From NCBI GenBank assembly GCA_036873135.1, contig JAPTYO010000009.1:34860756-34924755 (forward strand): a stretch of 64,000 nucleotides of DNA. The letters run 5' to 3'. Below the pieces are notes generated by a model that had not been told where the DNA came from, did not search any database, and saw only the letters and a program-made list of their open reading frames with translations. The DNA comes from Clarkia xantiana subsp. parviflora. Taxonomy: Eukaryota > Streptophyta > Magnoliopsida > Myrtales > Onagraceae. Position 1 is the first letter of the stretch. Each line of letters starts with the position of its first letter. This document shows, piece by piece, positions 22,241-32,759 of the stretch. Position numbers and translations under genes: made by a program.

Positions 22241-22848
22241 GGGTTAAAAGTATTTTTCATACCACATGTTTGACCGAATGTGGCTTTTATTACTGGATGT
22301 TTAGTTTTGTATACTTTTGGTACCAAACGTTTGAAAAAATGTGGCTTTTGGTACATCCGTTAGTTGGCCGTTAGTTTTGGTCGTTAAATGACATGCGCAA
22401 GTCACGTGATCGACTCTAAACTTTTAATTTTGTTCAATTTAGTCCCTCAAATATATTCCTAACTTTTATTTTGTTTAACTTAGTCACAACACTTCAAAAT
22501 CGGACCCAATTAAACCAATCGAATTCAATTGACATAGCCCCATTTGGGTCAAATTTAACCAATTGGGGATAGGTCCCAATTGGGTTCGATTTTGAAGCTT
22601 CAGGACTAAATTAAACAAAATAAAAGTTATGAATATATTTTAGGGACTAAATTGAAAAAAATTAAAAGTTTAGAGTTGATCACGTGACTTGCACATGTCA
22701 TTTAACAGCCAAATCTAACGGCCAACTAACGGATGTACCAAAAGCCACATTTTTTCAAACGTTTGGTACCAAAAGTATACAAAACTAAACATCCAGTACT
22801 AAAAGCCACATTCGGTCAAACATGTGGTATGAAAAGTACATTTAACCC
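22241..22848. mobile_element. Foldback Mutator-type element (608 bp)
   Basis: Two arms of nearly 300 bp are inverted copies of each other (left starting GGGTTAAAAGTATTTTTCATACCAC, right ending GTGGTATGAAAAGTACATTTAACCC), leaving a very short centre near 22550. A perfect 9-bp duplication TTATATCTA flanks it (22232-22240 and 22849-22857). There is no coding potential. Confidence 0.95.
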
Positions 22849-23059
22849 TTATATCTATAATTCTTAAGTCAGATAAGACTTATTTCTATAAAGGCTTTAA
22901 GACCAATTAAGAATGATCACGCTGCATCAATGCCGAAGGATATGCGGCGACTCCCATAGACAGTGTACACGATCACTCTACTCTCATAGGTGTAGTCCAA
23001 AATACTTTGTTAATTTGAAATCATTAAGTGATCTCTTTCGATTTTAGCTAATTATGATC

Positions 23060-23380
23060 TTTTAGACCATTAGAGGAAACCCTAGAAACTCAAGGTGAGA
23101 CGAGAGAAGATGAAGAGCTACGCACATGACTCAAGGGATCTACAGTGAGAGTTCCTTCACTTGGTCTCACATCCCCCTCAACCCTAATCTAATATAGGAA
23201 ATACAATATTCGGTTACATCCCAAACAAAACAAGATGAAGGAACAATGCATGCCTAAACTATCAAAACCAGGCTCAAAATATTGTGCCTAACACAAATAA
23301 GTCAAGCTCACTATAATAAACACAATATGAGCCCAAATACTATACAGACTAACAGCTTGAACTAGACTGGGCTCCTGAAA
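23060..23380 (-). mobile_element. Copia element 3' LTR
   Basis: Aligns along its full length with 47355-47673, including AGAAACTCAAGGTGAGACGAGA and the TAACAGCTTGAACTAGACTGGGCTCCTGAAA end. It is preceded on the minus strand by the polypurine tract at 23381-23395. Confidence 0.88.
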
Positions 23381-23489
23381 CTCCCCCTCAAGCTAGAAGT
23401 CCTTCAACAATCCTTCAATCAACAATATCTTGATGAAAAATCATCCTACTTAAAATCTGATTCACTTTTCCTGAAAACATTCCTCAAAT

Positions 23490-24178
23490 CAAGACCATTA
23501 GAAAACAACTTTATCTTTATTGCTAATATTGACAAACTCTAAATGATGCAATGTTTTTGCTGAAGCATGACCAAAGCGTTTGTGCCACAAAGTAGCATTA
23601 TTGAAAAAAAAAAAATAGAGGCAAGGGATGACTCAGTAGTATCTGAAATTTGAAGAAAATATAAACCTGGGTCAGCCTTACCACTTGCTAAGCCCTCCCA
23701 CTTGAGAGGTCCTGTATAACAGCACATGGATAGTTAAAAATGGCACAACAATTCAGTTCAGCAGTAAACTTTGCAACAGATAACAAGTTATATTTAAAAT
23801 CTGGAATGTAAAGAACATTGCTCAACTGGTTTGTCTTGTCAATAAAAACAGTTCATGTGCCCAAAATTCAGAAAAATTTCCATTTGGCAAGATAACTTTG
23901 GTACCAGAAAGAGTTTGAAAATCATGTAGCCACTCCCATTTATTAGTCATGTGATTTGTGGCACCTGTATCTAAAATCCAATTGCTATAACAAGAATTCA
24001 GAAAAGAGGATAAAGATATACCAGCAGTGGCATAGGTATTCATGGCAGCAGTGGTAGCACCTGTTGGGGTTGCAGTCCTTCCTCCCTGCTCCATGATTTG
24101 AAGAAATCTTTCAAATTGAGATGTGGTGAAGGAAATCATGTTGCCATCAAAAGAAGGGTCATCAGAAACATTGGCATT
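23490..24178 (-). pseudogene. Copia protease and pre-integrase remnant
   Basis: The minus strand from 24139 encodes the tail of gag (SQFERFLQIMEQGG), then the aspartic protease signature WILDTGATNHMT and a following LPNGN block. After frame changes, the frame at 23727-23560 gives WEGLASGKADPGLYFLQIS and then a LWHKRFGHAS-like stretch, the gag-pre-integrase region of copia polyproteins. The coding part stops at the polypurine tract. No integrase, RT or RNase H sequence follows, so this copy lost most of pol by deletion. The gag upstream continues at 46095 beyond the gypsy insertion. Confidence 0.85.
24174..24178. repeat. Target-site duplication GCATT of the outer gypsy element (left)
   Basis: Matches 46095-46099. 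Joining the two flanks restores the copia gag frame (VNA-NANVSDDPSF). Confidence 0.9.
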
Positions 24179-24399
24179 TGATGGGTTCCGATGTAATCGT
24201 TAACCCCGTTAACAGTTTGTAGACGGCGAATAAATCCAGTGGGCCTCGTGAAAGGCCTGGGAGGCCCAGAAGCCCAGTATGAAGGATCCCGACTGTAGCA
24301 GTCCCGATATATGAGCTGAATGCTCCCGACAAGAAGCCTCTGAGTAGGCCCCGATATGCCTTTGTAAAGGCTCCGATGATAAAGACCCGATGAGGCTGG
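24179..24399 (+). mobile_element. Truncated 5' LTR of copy 1
   Basis: It matches the first 220 bp or so of the LTR at 45357 (TGATGGGTTCCGATGTAATC...CCCCGATGAGGCTGG) and then breaks directly into gag sequence. U5, primer site and the gag N-terminus are missing at this end. Confidence 0.92.
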
Positions 24400-25506
24400 G
24401 AAGGTGAGTTCTTGGGAGGCCGCTCTGATCGTTATTGTCGGTAACATCGAGCCAATGGTCACGATACGGATAACTGTCGGGAGTTGAAGAAGGAGATAGA
24501 GAAGCTGATCCAGAAGGGGAAGCTGAAGGAATTCGTCGGAAGGGGACGGTGCTGATCCCGCTCCAAAAGTTGGTCACGGTCCCGTTCCAAGTCCCGTGAT
24601 CGATCCCCGAAGAAGAAGAAGGTTGAGCCGGAAGCCTCCGGTTCTGGTGCCCGTAAGGAGAGGCGGGGGACCATCAACGTCATTCACGGAGGAATGGTGG
24701 CGGGAGGTGATACCTCCGCATCTCGGGAGAATTATGCTTCCCGCATCTCTGCTGCTGTGGTGTTAGGAAAGAGGTCCCGGTCGTGGACTGTGAAGGAAGA
24801 AATGGTGATTTCTTTCTCAGCGGAGGATTTGATAGGCGTGGAGAGCCCCCACGACGATGCCTTGGTCGTGACCCTGGACGTGGACGGATTCGAGATGAAG
24901 CGGATCCTGATAGACGGAGGGAGCTCCTCCGACATTCTTTTCATGGACGCCCTGGAGGCCATGGGAAAGACGAAGAAGGACCTGACGCAAGTGAACTTCC
25001 CGATGGTGGGATTCTCCGGATCAACTTCCTATCTGTTGGGAATGATTACCTTACCAGTAGAGTTTGGTAGTGGCTGGAAGATGGAACGGCGGAACGTGGA
25101 TTTCGTCGTGGTAGAATCAGCGGGAACGTATAATGCTATTATCGGAAGGACCACCATTAACCCTCTCATGGCAGTTGCCTCAACCGTCCATCAGAAGATG
25201 AAGTTCCCGACTGACAATGGGGTCGGAGAGGTCAAGGATGACCAGGTGGCGTCACGAAGGTGTTATGTTAATGCCACCAGAAGGAGAAGAAGGGAAGCCA
25301 TGGCTGTCTTGCAGACTGACGCCGATCCTCGAGAGGAGTTTGGGCGTCCTGCCCCCATGGAGGATCTAAAGGAGGTTGAGATTGATGGACCTCGAAGGAA
25401 GGTGAAGATCGGGTCTGCTCTGTCGGAGGAAAGAGCCCGAGAGTTGATTGGGTCTGCTTTGTCGGAGGAAAGAGCCCGAGAGTTGATTGGGTCTTTGTCG
25501 GAGAGT
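24400..25506 (+). pseudogene. Copy 1 gag tail and protease, plus-strand version
   Basis: It starts inside gag at EGEFLGGR and the zinc-knuckle-like YCR-HRANGHDTDNC, with a TAA from one changed base near 24463 and a TGA near 24551. The open part (24694 on) carries the protease core with KRILIDGGSSSDILF near 24897-24941, where D-G-G-S-S replaces the usual D-T/S-G. The frame runs to ARELI and then into a tandem partial duplication of the GSALSEERARELI codons and a stop (25507). RT does not follow here. Confidence 0.85.
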
Positions 25507-25625
25507 TGATTGGGTCTTTGTCCGAGGAAAGGCCTCAAGATCGGGTCTGCTTTGTCGGAGGAAGGAGCTCAATCAACTCTCGGGCTCTTTCCTCCGACAA
25601 AGCAGACCCGATCTTCACCTTCCTT
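25440..25625. repeat. Scrambled junction at the centre of a large inverted repeat
   Basis: Repeated pieces of TCTGCTTTGTCGGAGGAAAGAGCCCGAGAGTTGATTGGG occur in direct and then inverted orientation. They link the plus-strand protease (to 25440) with its inverted copy (from about 25590). Arms on either side are near-identical for about 1 kb. Confidence 0.85.
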
Positions 25626-28036
25626 CGAGGTCCATCAATCTCAACCTCCTTCAGATCCTCCATGGGGGCAGGACGCCCAAACTCCTCTCGAGGATCGGCG
25701 TCAGTCTGCAAGACAGCCATGGCTTCCCTTCTTCTCCTTCTGGTGGCATTAACATAACACCTTCGTGACGCCACCTGGTCACCCTTGACCTCTCCGACCC
25801 CATTGTCAGTCGGGAACTTCATCTTCTGATGGACGGTTGAGGCAACTGCCATGAGAGGGTTAATGGTGGTCCTTCCGATAATAGCATTATACGTTCCCGC
25901 TGATTCTACCACGACGAAATCCACGTTCCGCCGTTCCATCTTCCAGCCACTACCAAACTCTACTGGTAAGGTAATCATTCCCAACGGATAGGAAGTTGAT
26001 CCGGAGAATCCCACCATCGGGAAGTTAACTTGCGTCAGGTCCTTCTTCGTCTTTCCCATGGCCTCCATGGCGTCCATGAAAAGAATGTCGGAGGAGCTCC
26101 CTCCGTCTATCAGGATCCGCTTCATCTCGAATCCGTCCACGTCCAGGGTCACGACGCGTCGTCGTGGGGGCTCTCCACGCCTATCAAATCCTCTGCTGAG
26201 AAAGAAATCACCATTTCTTCCTTCACAGTCCACGACCGGGACCTCTTTCCTAACACCACAGCAGCAGAGATGCGGGAAGCATAATTCTCCCGAGATGCGG
26301 AGGTATCACCTCCCGCCGCCATTCCTCCGTGAATGACGTTAATGGTCCCCCGCCTCTCCTTACGGGCACCAGAACCGGAGGCTTCCGGCTCAACCTTCTT
26401 CTTCTTCGGGGATCAATCACGGGACTTGGAACGGGACCGTGACCAAATTTTGGAGCGGGATCGGCACCGTCCCCTTCCGACGAATTCCTTCAGCTTCCCC
26501 TTCTGGATCAGCTTCTCTATCTCCTTCTTCAACTCCCGACAGTTATCCGTATCGTGACCATTGGCTCGATGGTACCGACAATAACGATCATGGCGGCCTC
26601 CCAAGAACTCACCTTCTTTCCTCGGGGGATATCGGACAAGACCCTGCCGATCCATCACAGCTAGCACAGAGGTCATCAAGCTGTTGATGGGAACACTACG
26701 ACCCTCGCGGTTATCCTTCCTCGGAGGACGCTTGTCCTCCCTTCTCTCGGGGCGACCACGGCTCCTACTTCCCTCCGATTTTTCGCTCCCTTTGCGATCA
26801 TCCAACAGCTTAGACGATGGCTTTCCTCTTCCTGACTTCGGAGGATCAAGCTCTCCGGTAGCAATCTTCGACTCTTGCACGTCGATCTGCTGTTTCACCC
26901 TCGCTTGCAGGGCCTCCATACTCCACACAGCCTTCGCGGCTACGCTGTGCATCAGATCGGACCCATATGGAGCAGTCAGGTTTCGAAGGAAGGTTCGGAT
27001 GGTCTCTCCCTCCGATATCTCCTCATCGATCTCCGCAGCACTAGCAGTGAACCGTTGGTAGTAGTATGCCAACGATTCGTCGGATCTCTGCACCACCTGG
27101 GTCCGGGATCTCACGCTCTTCAGGAGACGCCTCCGACCTTAGTATTGCTTAATGAAGCGATCGTGCATATCAGCCCAGCACGTAATACTTCCTGGCGGTA
27201 GGCTGAAAAACCAGGTCATGGCCCTTTCTCCCAAGGTAATCGGGAACAATGAACATATGAGGTCATCATTCGAGGTCCTACCCATACAGGCCTGGACATG
27301 CCTCTGAACATGGCGGACCGGGTCTCCTTCACCATCATACTCCTTGATGGTCGGGATGCCTAGCCCTGGCGGGGCGACAGTATCTAGGCCCCGTGGAACG
27401 AAAGGGTGAGTGGATCGGTCCCTTAGCTCCGATGTCATTTGCTTCTGGTCACCCATGCAGATGTTGACAATTTTCACCACCTGATCGGGGGTAATGGGGC
27501 CATTCAAGGGAATGGTCCTATGTTGCACTGGTCCGGGACCATCTACCACGAACTTCTCCGAGTAAGCGGGTTCCTTACCCCTATTCCTGGGCTGAATCTC
27601 CTGAACCTCCTGCTCTTCTGGAACCACCCTTGGAGGGGGTGGAGGCAACTCCTCTCGCGGAGGCAACTCCTCTGCCCTCCTGGCAGCCTCTCTCTTGTCC
27701 AACAGAGCCTCCATGGCCGCCAAGAACATAGGCATAGCATCTGCTACTGCCTTAGCCAGCTCTGAGTTTGAGGAAGAACCTGCTTCCCTCTGCGGGATTT
27801 CCTCTCTGTGCATCACCGAATTTGGAGGAGCATCCACCTCCCTTCACGGGATCTCTGGTCTGTTCATCGCCGTGTCTCGGACTGAGACCTCATCATCACC
27901 ATGCCCCCCTGTTTGAGAAACAACAGGGTGCTCACCTTGTTCCGCAGCATGCTCCGGCAACGGGGAATTCACAGTTCCAGCGGGGCGAGAACTGCCGGCC
28001 TGAACTTGCTTCTTCTTGCCACCACCGGCCATCGAT
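25560..28036 (-). pseudogene. Copy 1 gag and protease, inverted version
   Basis: Read on the minus strand, it starts with an ATG at 28032 (MAGGGKKKQVQAG) and a Pro/Glu-rich N-terminus interrupted by a stop near 27848. The gag core follows: PGPVQHRTIPLNGPITPDQ, then TWFFSLPPGSITCWADMHD near 27220, then GEFLGGRHDRYCRYHRANG with the zinc-knuckle-like C-x2-H...GH-x4-C, then a short Ser-Arg stretch. The frame is broken near 27120-27140 and near 26410. Protease with LIDGGSSSDILF (about 26075-26110) ends at ARELIELL. Its arm is a near copy of 24400-25440. Confidence 0.88.
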
Positions 28037-28067
28037 ATTGTAGAAACTATTTTGGCTTTTCGCTCAG

Positions 28068-28087
28068 GTTCCCACAGACGGCTCCAA
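28068..28087 (-). other. Primer-binding site of the inverted block
   Basis: The minus strand reads TTGGAGCCGTCTGTGGGAAC directly after the LTR end. It is one base different from the copy 2 site at 36648. Confidence 0.75.
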
Positions 28088-28806
28088 TGTTGGATCACGG
28101 GCGAAGCTCCGTTACGTTCTTGACGGAAAACTTGAACTCCTGGGCTCCGCGTAATCCTGCAAAAGGGGATGACCTGGGTGGTGACCCAGAATCCCTCTTC
28201 GATACCTAAATGAGTATGTGATCAATGGGGTGGTAAGCAGTAATCTAAGTTCGTATTAGAGAATGATTTCTGAGGTAACTTCCTCCTTTATATAGGAGGG
28301 GAAGTTACCCAGTTACCTGTGACCATGCCTGGCCGTTTTACTCATGATTCCGCATATCTCGTTCGGGATTCCGTATATCTCGCCCCACGCTCCGCGTATC
28401 TCGCCCATACTCCGCGATCTCGGGCACGCCCTGCGTATCTCGGGGGAGGTTTATCTGTATCTTGGCCGTCTTCCCACTACTCTATCTGGTAGGCAGGTTT
28501 CTCGGTCTTATCCTCTGATCACAAGTCCAACTCCTGTCGGGGACTCCAGAGTTATCTCATTCTAGGTCACCACCCAGGACCCCTTGTCTCACGAGACAGG
28601 TCCAGCCTCATCGGGGCTTTATCATCGGAGCCTTTACAAAGGCATATCGGGGCCTACTCAGAGGCTTCTTGTCGGGAGCATTCAGCTCATATATCGGGAC
28701 TGCTACAGTCGGGACCCTTCATACTGGGCTTCTGGGCCTCCCAGGCCTTTCACGAGGCCCACTGGATTTATTCGCCGTCTACTGACTGTTAACGGGGTTA
28801 ACGATT
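28088..28806 (-). mobile_element. Inverted, nearly complete LTR inside copy 1
   Basis: The minus strand matches the LTR at 45357-46094 except that about 16 bases of its TGATGGG start are missing. That broken end joins the RT frame at 28806/28807. The bases GATT are shared by the LTR (AATCG...) and the protease/RT junction, a 4-bp microhomology. Confidence 0.88.
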
Positions 28807-30117
28807 GAGCTCCTGAAGGAGTTCAAGGAGCTGTTTGCCTGGTCCCCGAGTGATATGCCAGGAATCAACCCCGACGTGATAGTGCACGAGCTAAAGATTG
28901 ATCCTGCGATCGAGCCTATCGCGCAGAGGAGGCGTCCGATGGGCGCGGATAAGAGGATCGCGATCCAGCAGGAGGTGGGCAGACTGCTCGACGCTGGATT
29001 CATCAAGGAGCTCCGATTCCAGACTTGGGTCGCTAACCCAGTCCTGGTGCGAAAGAGTAATGGGAAGTGGCGGATGTGTGTCTATTTCCGCGACTTGAAC
29101 AAGGCCTGCCCGAAGGATTGCTATCCGCTCCCGAGGATTGACCAGTTGGTGGATGCCACATCGGGACATGAGCTGCTGAGCTTCATGGATGCCTATTTTG
29201 GTTACAACCAGATCAAGATGGCGAAGGAGGATTCCCCCCATACGGCCTTCTATGCCGATAGTGACGTTTATCACTACGACGTAATGCCCTTCGGATTGAT
29301 CAATGCTGGAGCAACTTATCAGAGGATGGTGAACAAGTTGTTCGGGGACATGCTGGGAAAGACTATGGAGGCGTATGTGGATGACATGCTGGTGAAGTCC
29401 CGACAGGCAGGAGATCATGTCCAAAACTTGGCGGCAGCGTTTGAGCGGATGAAGTTTCATCAGGTTCGTTTGAATCCGGACAAGTGCCCTTTCGGGGTGA
29501 ACTCGGGGAAATTCCTAGGGTTCATGGTGAGCCAAAGAGGGATCGAGGTGAATCCCGAGAAGCTGCGAGCAATCGAAGAGATGCAATCTCCGAAGACCCA
29601 TCGGGAGGTTCAAGTGTTGAATGGCTGGTTGGCCGCGATGAATCGATTCCTATCCAAGGCGAGCGACAGAGCCATGCCATTTTTTGATGTGCTAATGGCC
29701 CACAAGAAGTTTGAATGGTCCGACAAGTGCGAGGAGGCATTCCAAGCACTCAAGCAGCACCTCCGTACCCTCCCGCCGTTGGCGAAACCGGTTCCAGGCG
29801 AGCCGCTTTATCTCTATTTGGTTGTTTCTGAAGTTGCTGTTGGTTCTGTTTTGATTAAGATTGTCAAGGGCAACCAAGTGCCTGACTATTATGTAAGCAA
29901 GGCGTTTGCCAAATCTGAAATGAATTATCCCGCTATTGAGAAGTATCTCTTTGCGTTGATTGTCGCTGCTCGAAAGCTACGACCTTACTTCCATGCCCAC
30001 GAGGTTACGGTGTTAACTAATCAGCCCTTGAAGTACTTTTTGAACCGACCGGAGGCGTCGGGGAGATTGGTGAAATGGGCCATCGAGCTTACGGAGTTCC
30101 GTATTCATTTTGCTCCA
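28807..30117 (+). pseudogene. Copy 1 reverse transcriptase and RNase H
   Basis: The frame starts at ELLKEFKELFAWSPSDMPG directly after the inverted LTR. RT blocks follow: KWRMCV-FRDLNKACPKD (with Tyr where copy 2 has Asp), YPLPRIDQLVD, SFMDAY-GYNQI, and the catalytic AYVDDML (YVDD at 29374-29385). The connection and RNase H region run from about 29650 (RTLPPLAKPVPGEPLYLYL...YYVSKAF...LTNQPL) to FAP and a TGA at 30118-30120, where copy 2 has Arg. It has no start codon of its own and no protease fused in frame, so it cannot be expressed normally. Confidence 0.9.
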
Positions 30118-30120
30118 TGA

Positions 30121-31992
30121 ACCGCTATTAAGGGCCAGGCATTGGCGGATTTTATAGCTGAGTCTACAACACCCGATCTGGAAGAAGCGGGTCCTGTAGA
30201 GGGGGCAACCATGGAGGTCCCGATAGCAGAACAGCCAGAACAGTGAAATGAGGAGAACACTTGGGAGATGTACACTGATGGTTCATCTAGTGTAGAAGGG
30301 TCGGGGGCAGGATTCGTATTGATACCGCCCGGTGGAGGCGAGCCCTTGCGATATGCCTTGGCCTTGACGTTTAGGGCCACCAACAATGAAGCGGAGTATG
30401 AGGCTCTCATCACGGGCCTTAAAATTGCCAAGCGTACGGGAATCGATCATTTAAAAGTGAAGTGTGACGCCAGCTTGATCGTGAATCAAGTCCAGGGGAG
30501 CAATGAAGCCAAGAGCCCGACAATGAGGAAATATTTGCACGAGGTGCAGACTTTGAAGGGAAGCTTCAAAAGCTTCGACATCGAGGCAATCCCGAGGGAA
30601 GAAAATGCGGAGGCAGACGCCTTAAGCAAGTTTGCTCTGGGAGTGGCCCCTGAGGAGAATCGGAAGGTGTACTTCCTGGAGAAAGTAATTATCTCAACCA
30701 TCGATCCGTCGGAGGTTTGCGCTATTGAAACAGGATCGGAGGAAGAAGAGAAACCCACCTGGATGACCCCGATGGTCACATACCTGACTACGGGGGCACT
30801 CCCCGATGATGAGGTGGCAGCTGTTAGGTTGCGTCGAATCGCGAGCAACTACGTGATGGTGGACAACCAATTATACAAGAGGGGGCATGTAAAGCCTTTT
30901 CTGAAATGTGTGGCGGAGCCTGATACGAATCGGATCCTGAGAGAACTACACGAGGGAGTCGCGGCCTGTCATGAAGGGGCCCGATCCATTGTGAGGAAGG
31001 CGTTGAATCTAGGCTACTATTGGCCTTCGATGAACAAGGAAGCGACAGCGATGGTCAAATCCTGTGATGCATGCCAGAGGTACGCTCCGAATATCGTGGC
31101 TCCTGCCACGGACTTGATGTCCATCAGGAGTGCTTGGCCCTTCGCGCAGTGGGGCATTGACTTGGTGGGACCTCTTCCACAAGCGAAAGGTCAGTGCAAG
31201 TATTTACTCGTGGCCATCGATTACTTCTCGAAGTGGATAGAGGCTAAGGCGTTAGCCAAGACAACGGGGCAGCAGATCCTCAAGTTTCTTCAAACTCAGA
31301 TCATATCCCAGTATGGGGTTCCTCGAGTGTTGATCAGCAATAATGACCCTCCGTTCAATGGGGCTCAGTTGAAGGAGTACCTGGAGGAATTGAACATTGA
31401 GCATCGGACAGCTTCCGTCCGCCATGCTCAGACTAATGGCCAAGTCGAATCAGCCAACAAGATCGTGATGGATGTCTTGAAGAAGAGAGTCTACGCCTTG
31501 CAGGGTCATTGGCTAGATGAGCTTGAAAACGTGCTGTGGGCTGTTAGAACAACACCCAAGCAGTCGACAGGGGAGACTCCGTTTGGCCTTGTCTATGGCA
31601 CGGAGGCAGTTGCCCCCGTGGAGATAGCGATGGCGTCCCATCGCAGGAGGTATTATGAGCCTCTAACGAACGAGGAAATGAGACGTCTAGACTTAGACTT
31701 GCTCGAGGAGAAAAGCTGGAAGGCTGACGAAGTTCAGGCTCGGATGCGTCTGGCAACAGCCCGATATTATAATCGGCGTGTCAAGTCCCGACAATTCTTC
31801 GTTGGAGAACTTGTCTGGCGGAGGAACGAGTTCGTTCATCAAGATCGGATCAACAAGCTATCGCCGAAATGGGAGGGACCTTACAAGATCGTAGGGATGC
31901 CGGCCCCGAATGCGTACAAGCTAGAAGACCTTGATGGCAAGACGTTGAAACATTCCTTCAGTGGCGCACACTTAAAGAAGTATCATGTTTGA
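30121..31992 (+). pseudogene. Copy 1 second RNase H-like domain and integrase
   Basis: After the stop, the frame carries a spacer with another stop (30244-30246), then MYTDGSSSVEGSGAGFVLIP, an RNase HI-like domain of the additional (archaeal-like) type, with ATNNEAEYEALI and an ADALSKFA block. Integrase follows with the zinc-binding HEGVAACHEGARS...CDACQRYAP (about 30949-31086) and GIDLVGPLPQ. The second catalytic aspartate is changed: ISNNDPPFNG (codon AAT at 31339) where copy 2 has ISDNGPPF. The glutamate block NGQVESANK is intact. The C-terminus ends HSFSGAHLKKYHV. The 574-residue frame at 30268-31992 is long, but the catalytic change suggests a dead integrase. Confidence 0.9.
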
Positions 31993-32645
31993 TATTAAGT
32001 CGCCGCGAATGGCGCAAATTGTCGATCGATAAAGATCCGATGTAAGCCAGCTTTGAGTTGTTAATGAATAAAAGTTGCTTTCGATCAAATTGCTTTTAGA
32101 TTTATTCTAACTGTTAGTAAGACGTCCTGAATGGCGCGACAAAAAGCCTTTCGAGGTACGGACAAAAGCCCTACGGGGTATGAGTAAGTCGTCTTTATGA
32201 TGCAACCAAAATTCTAGGTACGAAAAAGCCCTAACGGGTCCGCGTAAGTCGTCTATATGATGCGGCAAAAAGCCTTAAAGGGTACGAAAAAGCCCTAACG
32301 GGTCCGCGTAAGTCGTCTATATGATGCGGCAAAAAGCCCCCACGGGTGCGATTAAGTCGTCGGGAATGGCGCGATAAAAGCCTTAAGGGGTGCGAAAAAT
32401 CATCTTAAGTGATGTATAAAATTGCCTTGAAAGGCATGGATGAGAAACCTTAGGTGGTAAAATCCCAAGGAAAAAGTCGCGAAAGACATACGAAATTACG
32501 TTAAGTAATATGGATGAGAAACCTTAAATGGTGAAGTCCCGAGTAAAGCATCGGAAGGATGTATGAAGTCATCTTAAGTGGTGCATCGGAACGTTTTATG
32601 TAACGGATCTAAAGTCGCTTTAAATAGCGCAAACGATTATCGGGA
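31993..32645 (+). repeat. Copy 1 3' region with short degenerate tandem repeats
   Basis: Words such as AAGTCGTCTATATGATGCGGCAAAAAGCC and ACGAAAAAGCCCTAACGGGTCCGCGT recur between 32130 and 32400, followed by AAGTCGTC...TAAGTGATG-like units. This is the counterpart of the 81-bp array in copy 2 (42318-43000) with different units. Confidence 0.75.
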
Positions 32646-32759
32646 CCAAAACAGTTGAAAGAAATTTCTTATATAAAGGCTCAAAGGCCTAAAGGTTCCG
32701 ATACAAAAGATAAGGAGGATACAAGGAGGAAAAATTACAAGGACTTAAAGAATAGAGCA

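Noticed and set aside
24694..25509. Possible intact host aspartic protease gene
   Set aside because: Its sequence is the Tat gag tail and protease, near-identical to the inverted copy at 25560-26233 and similar to copy 2.
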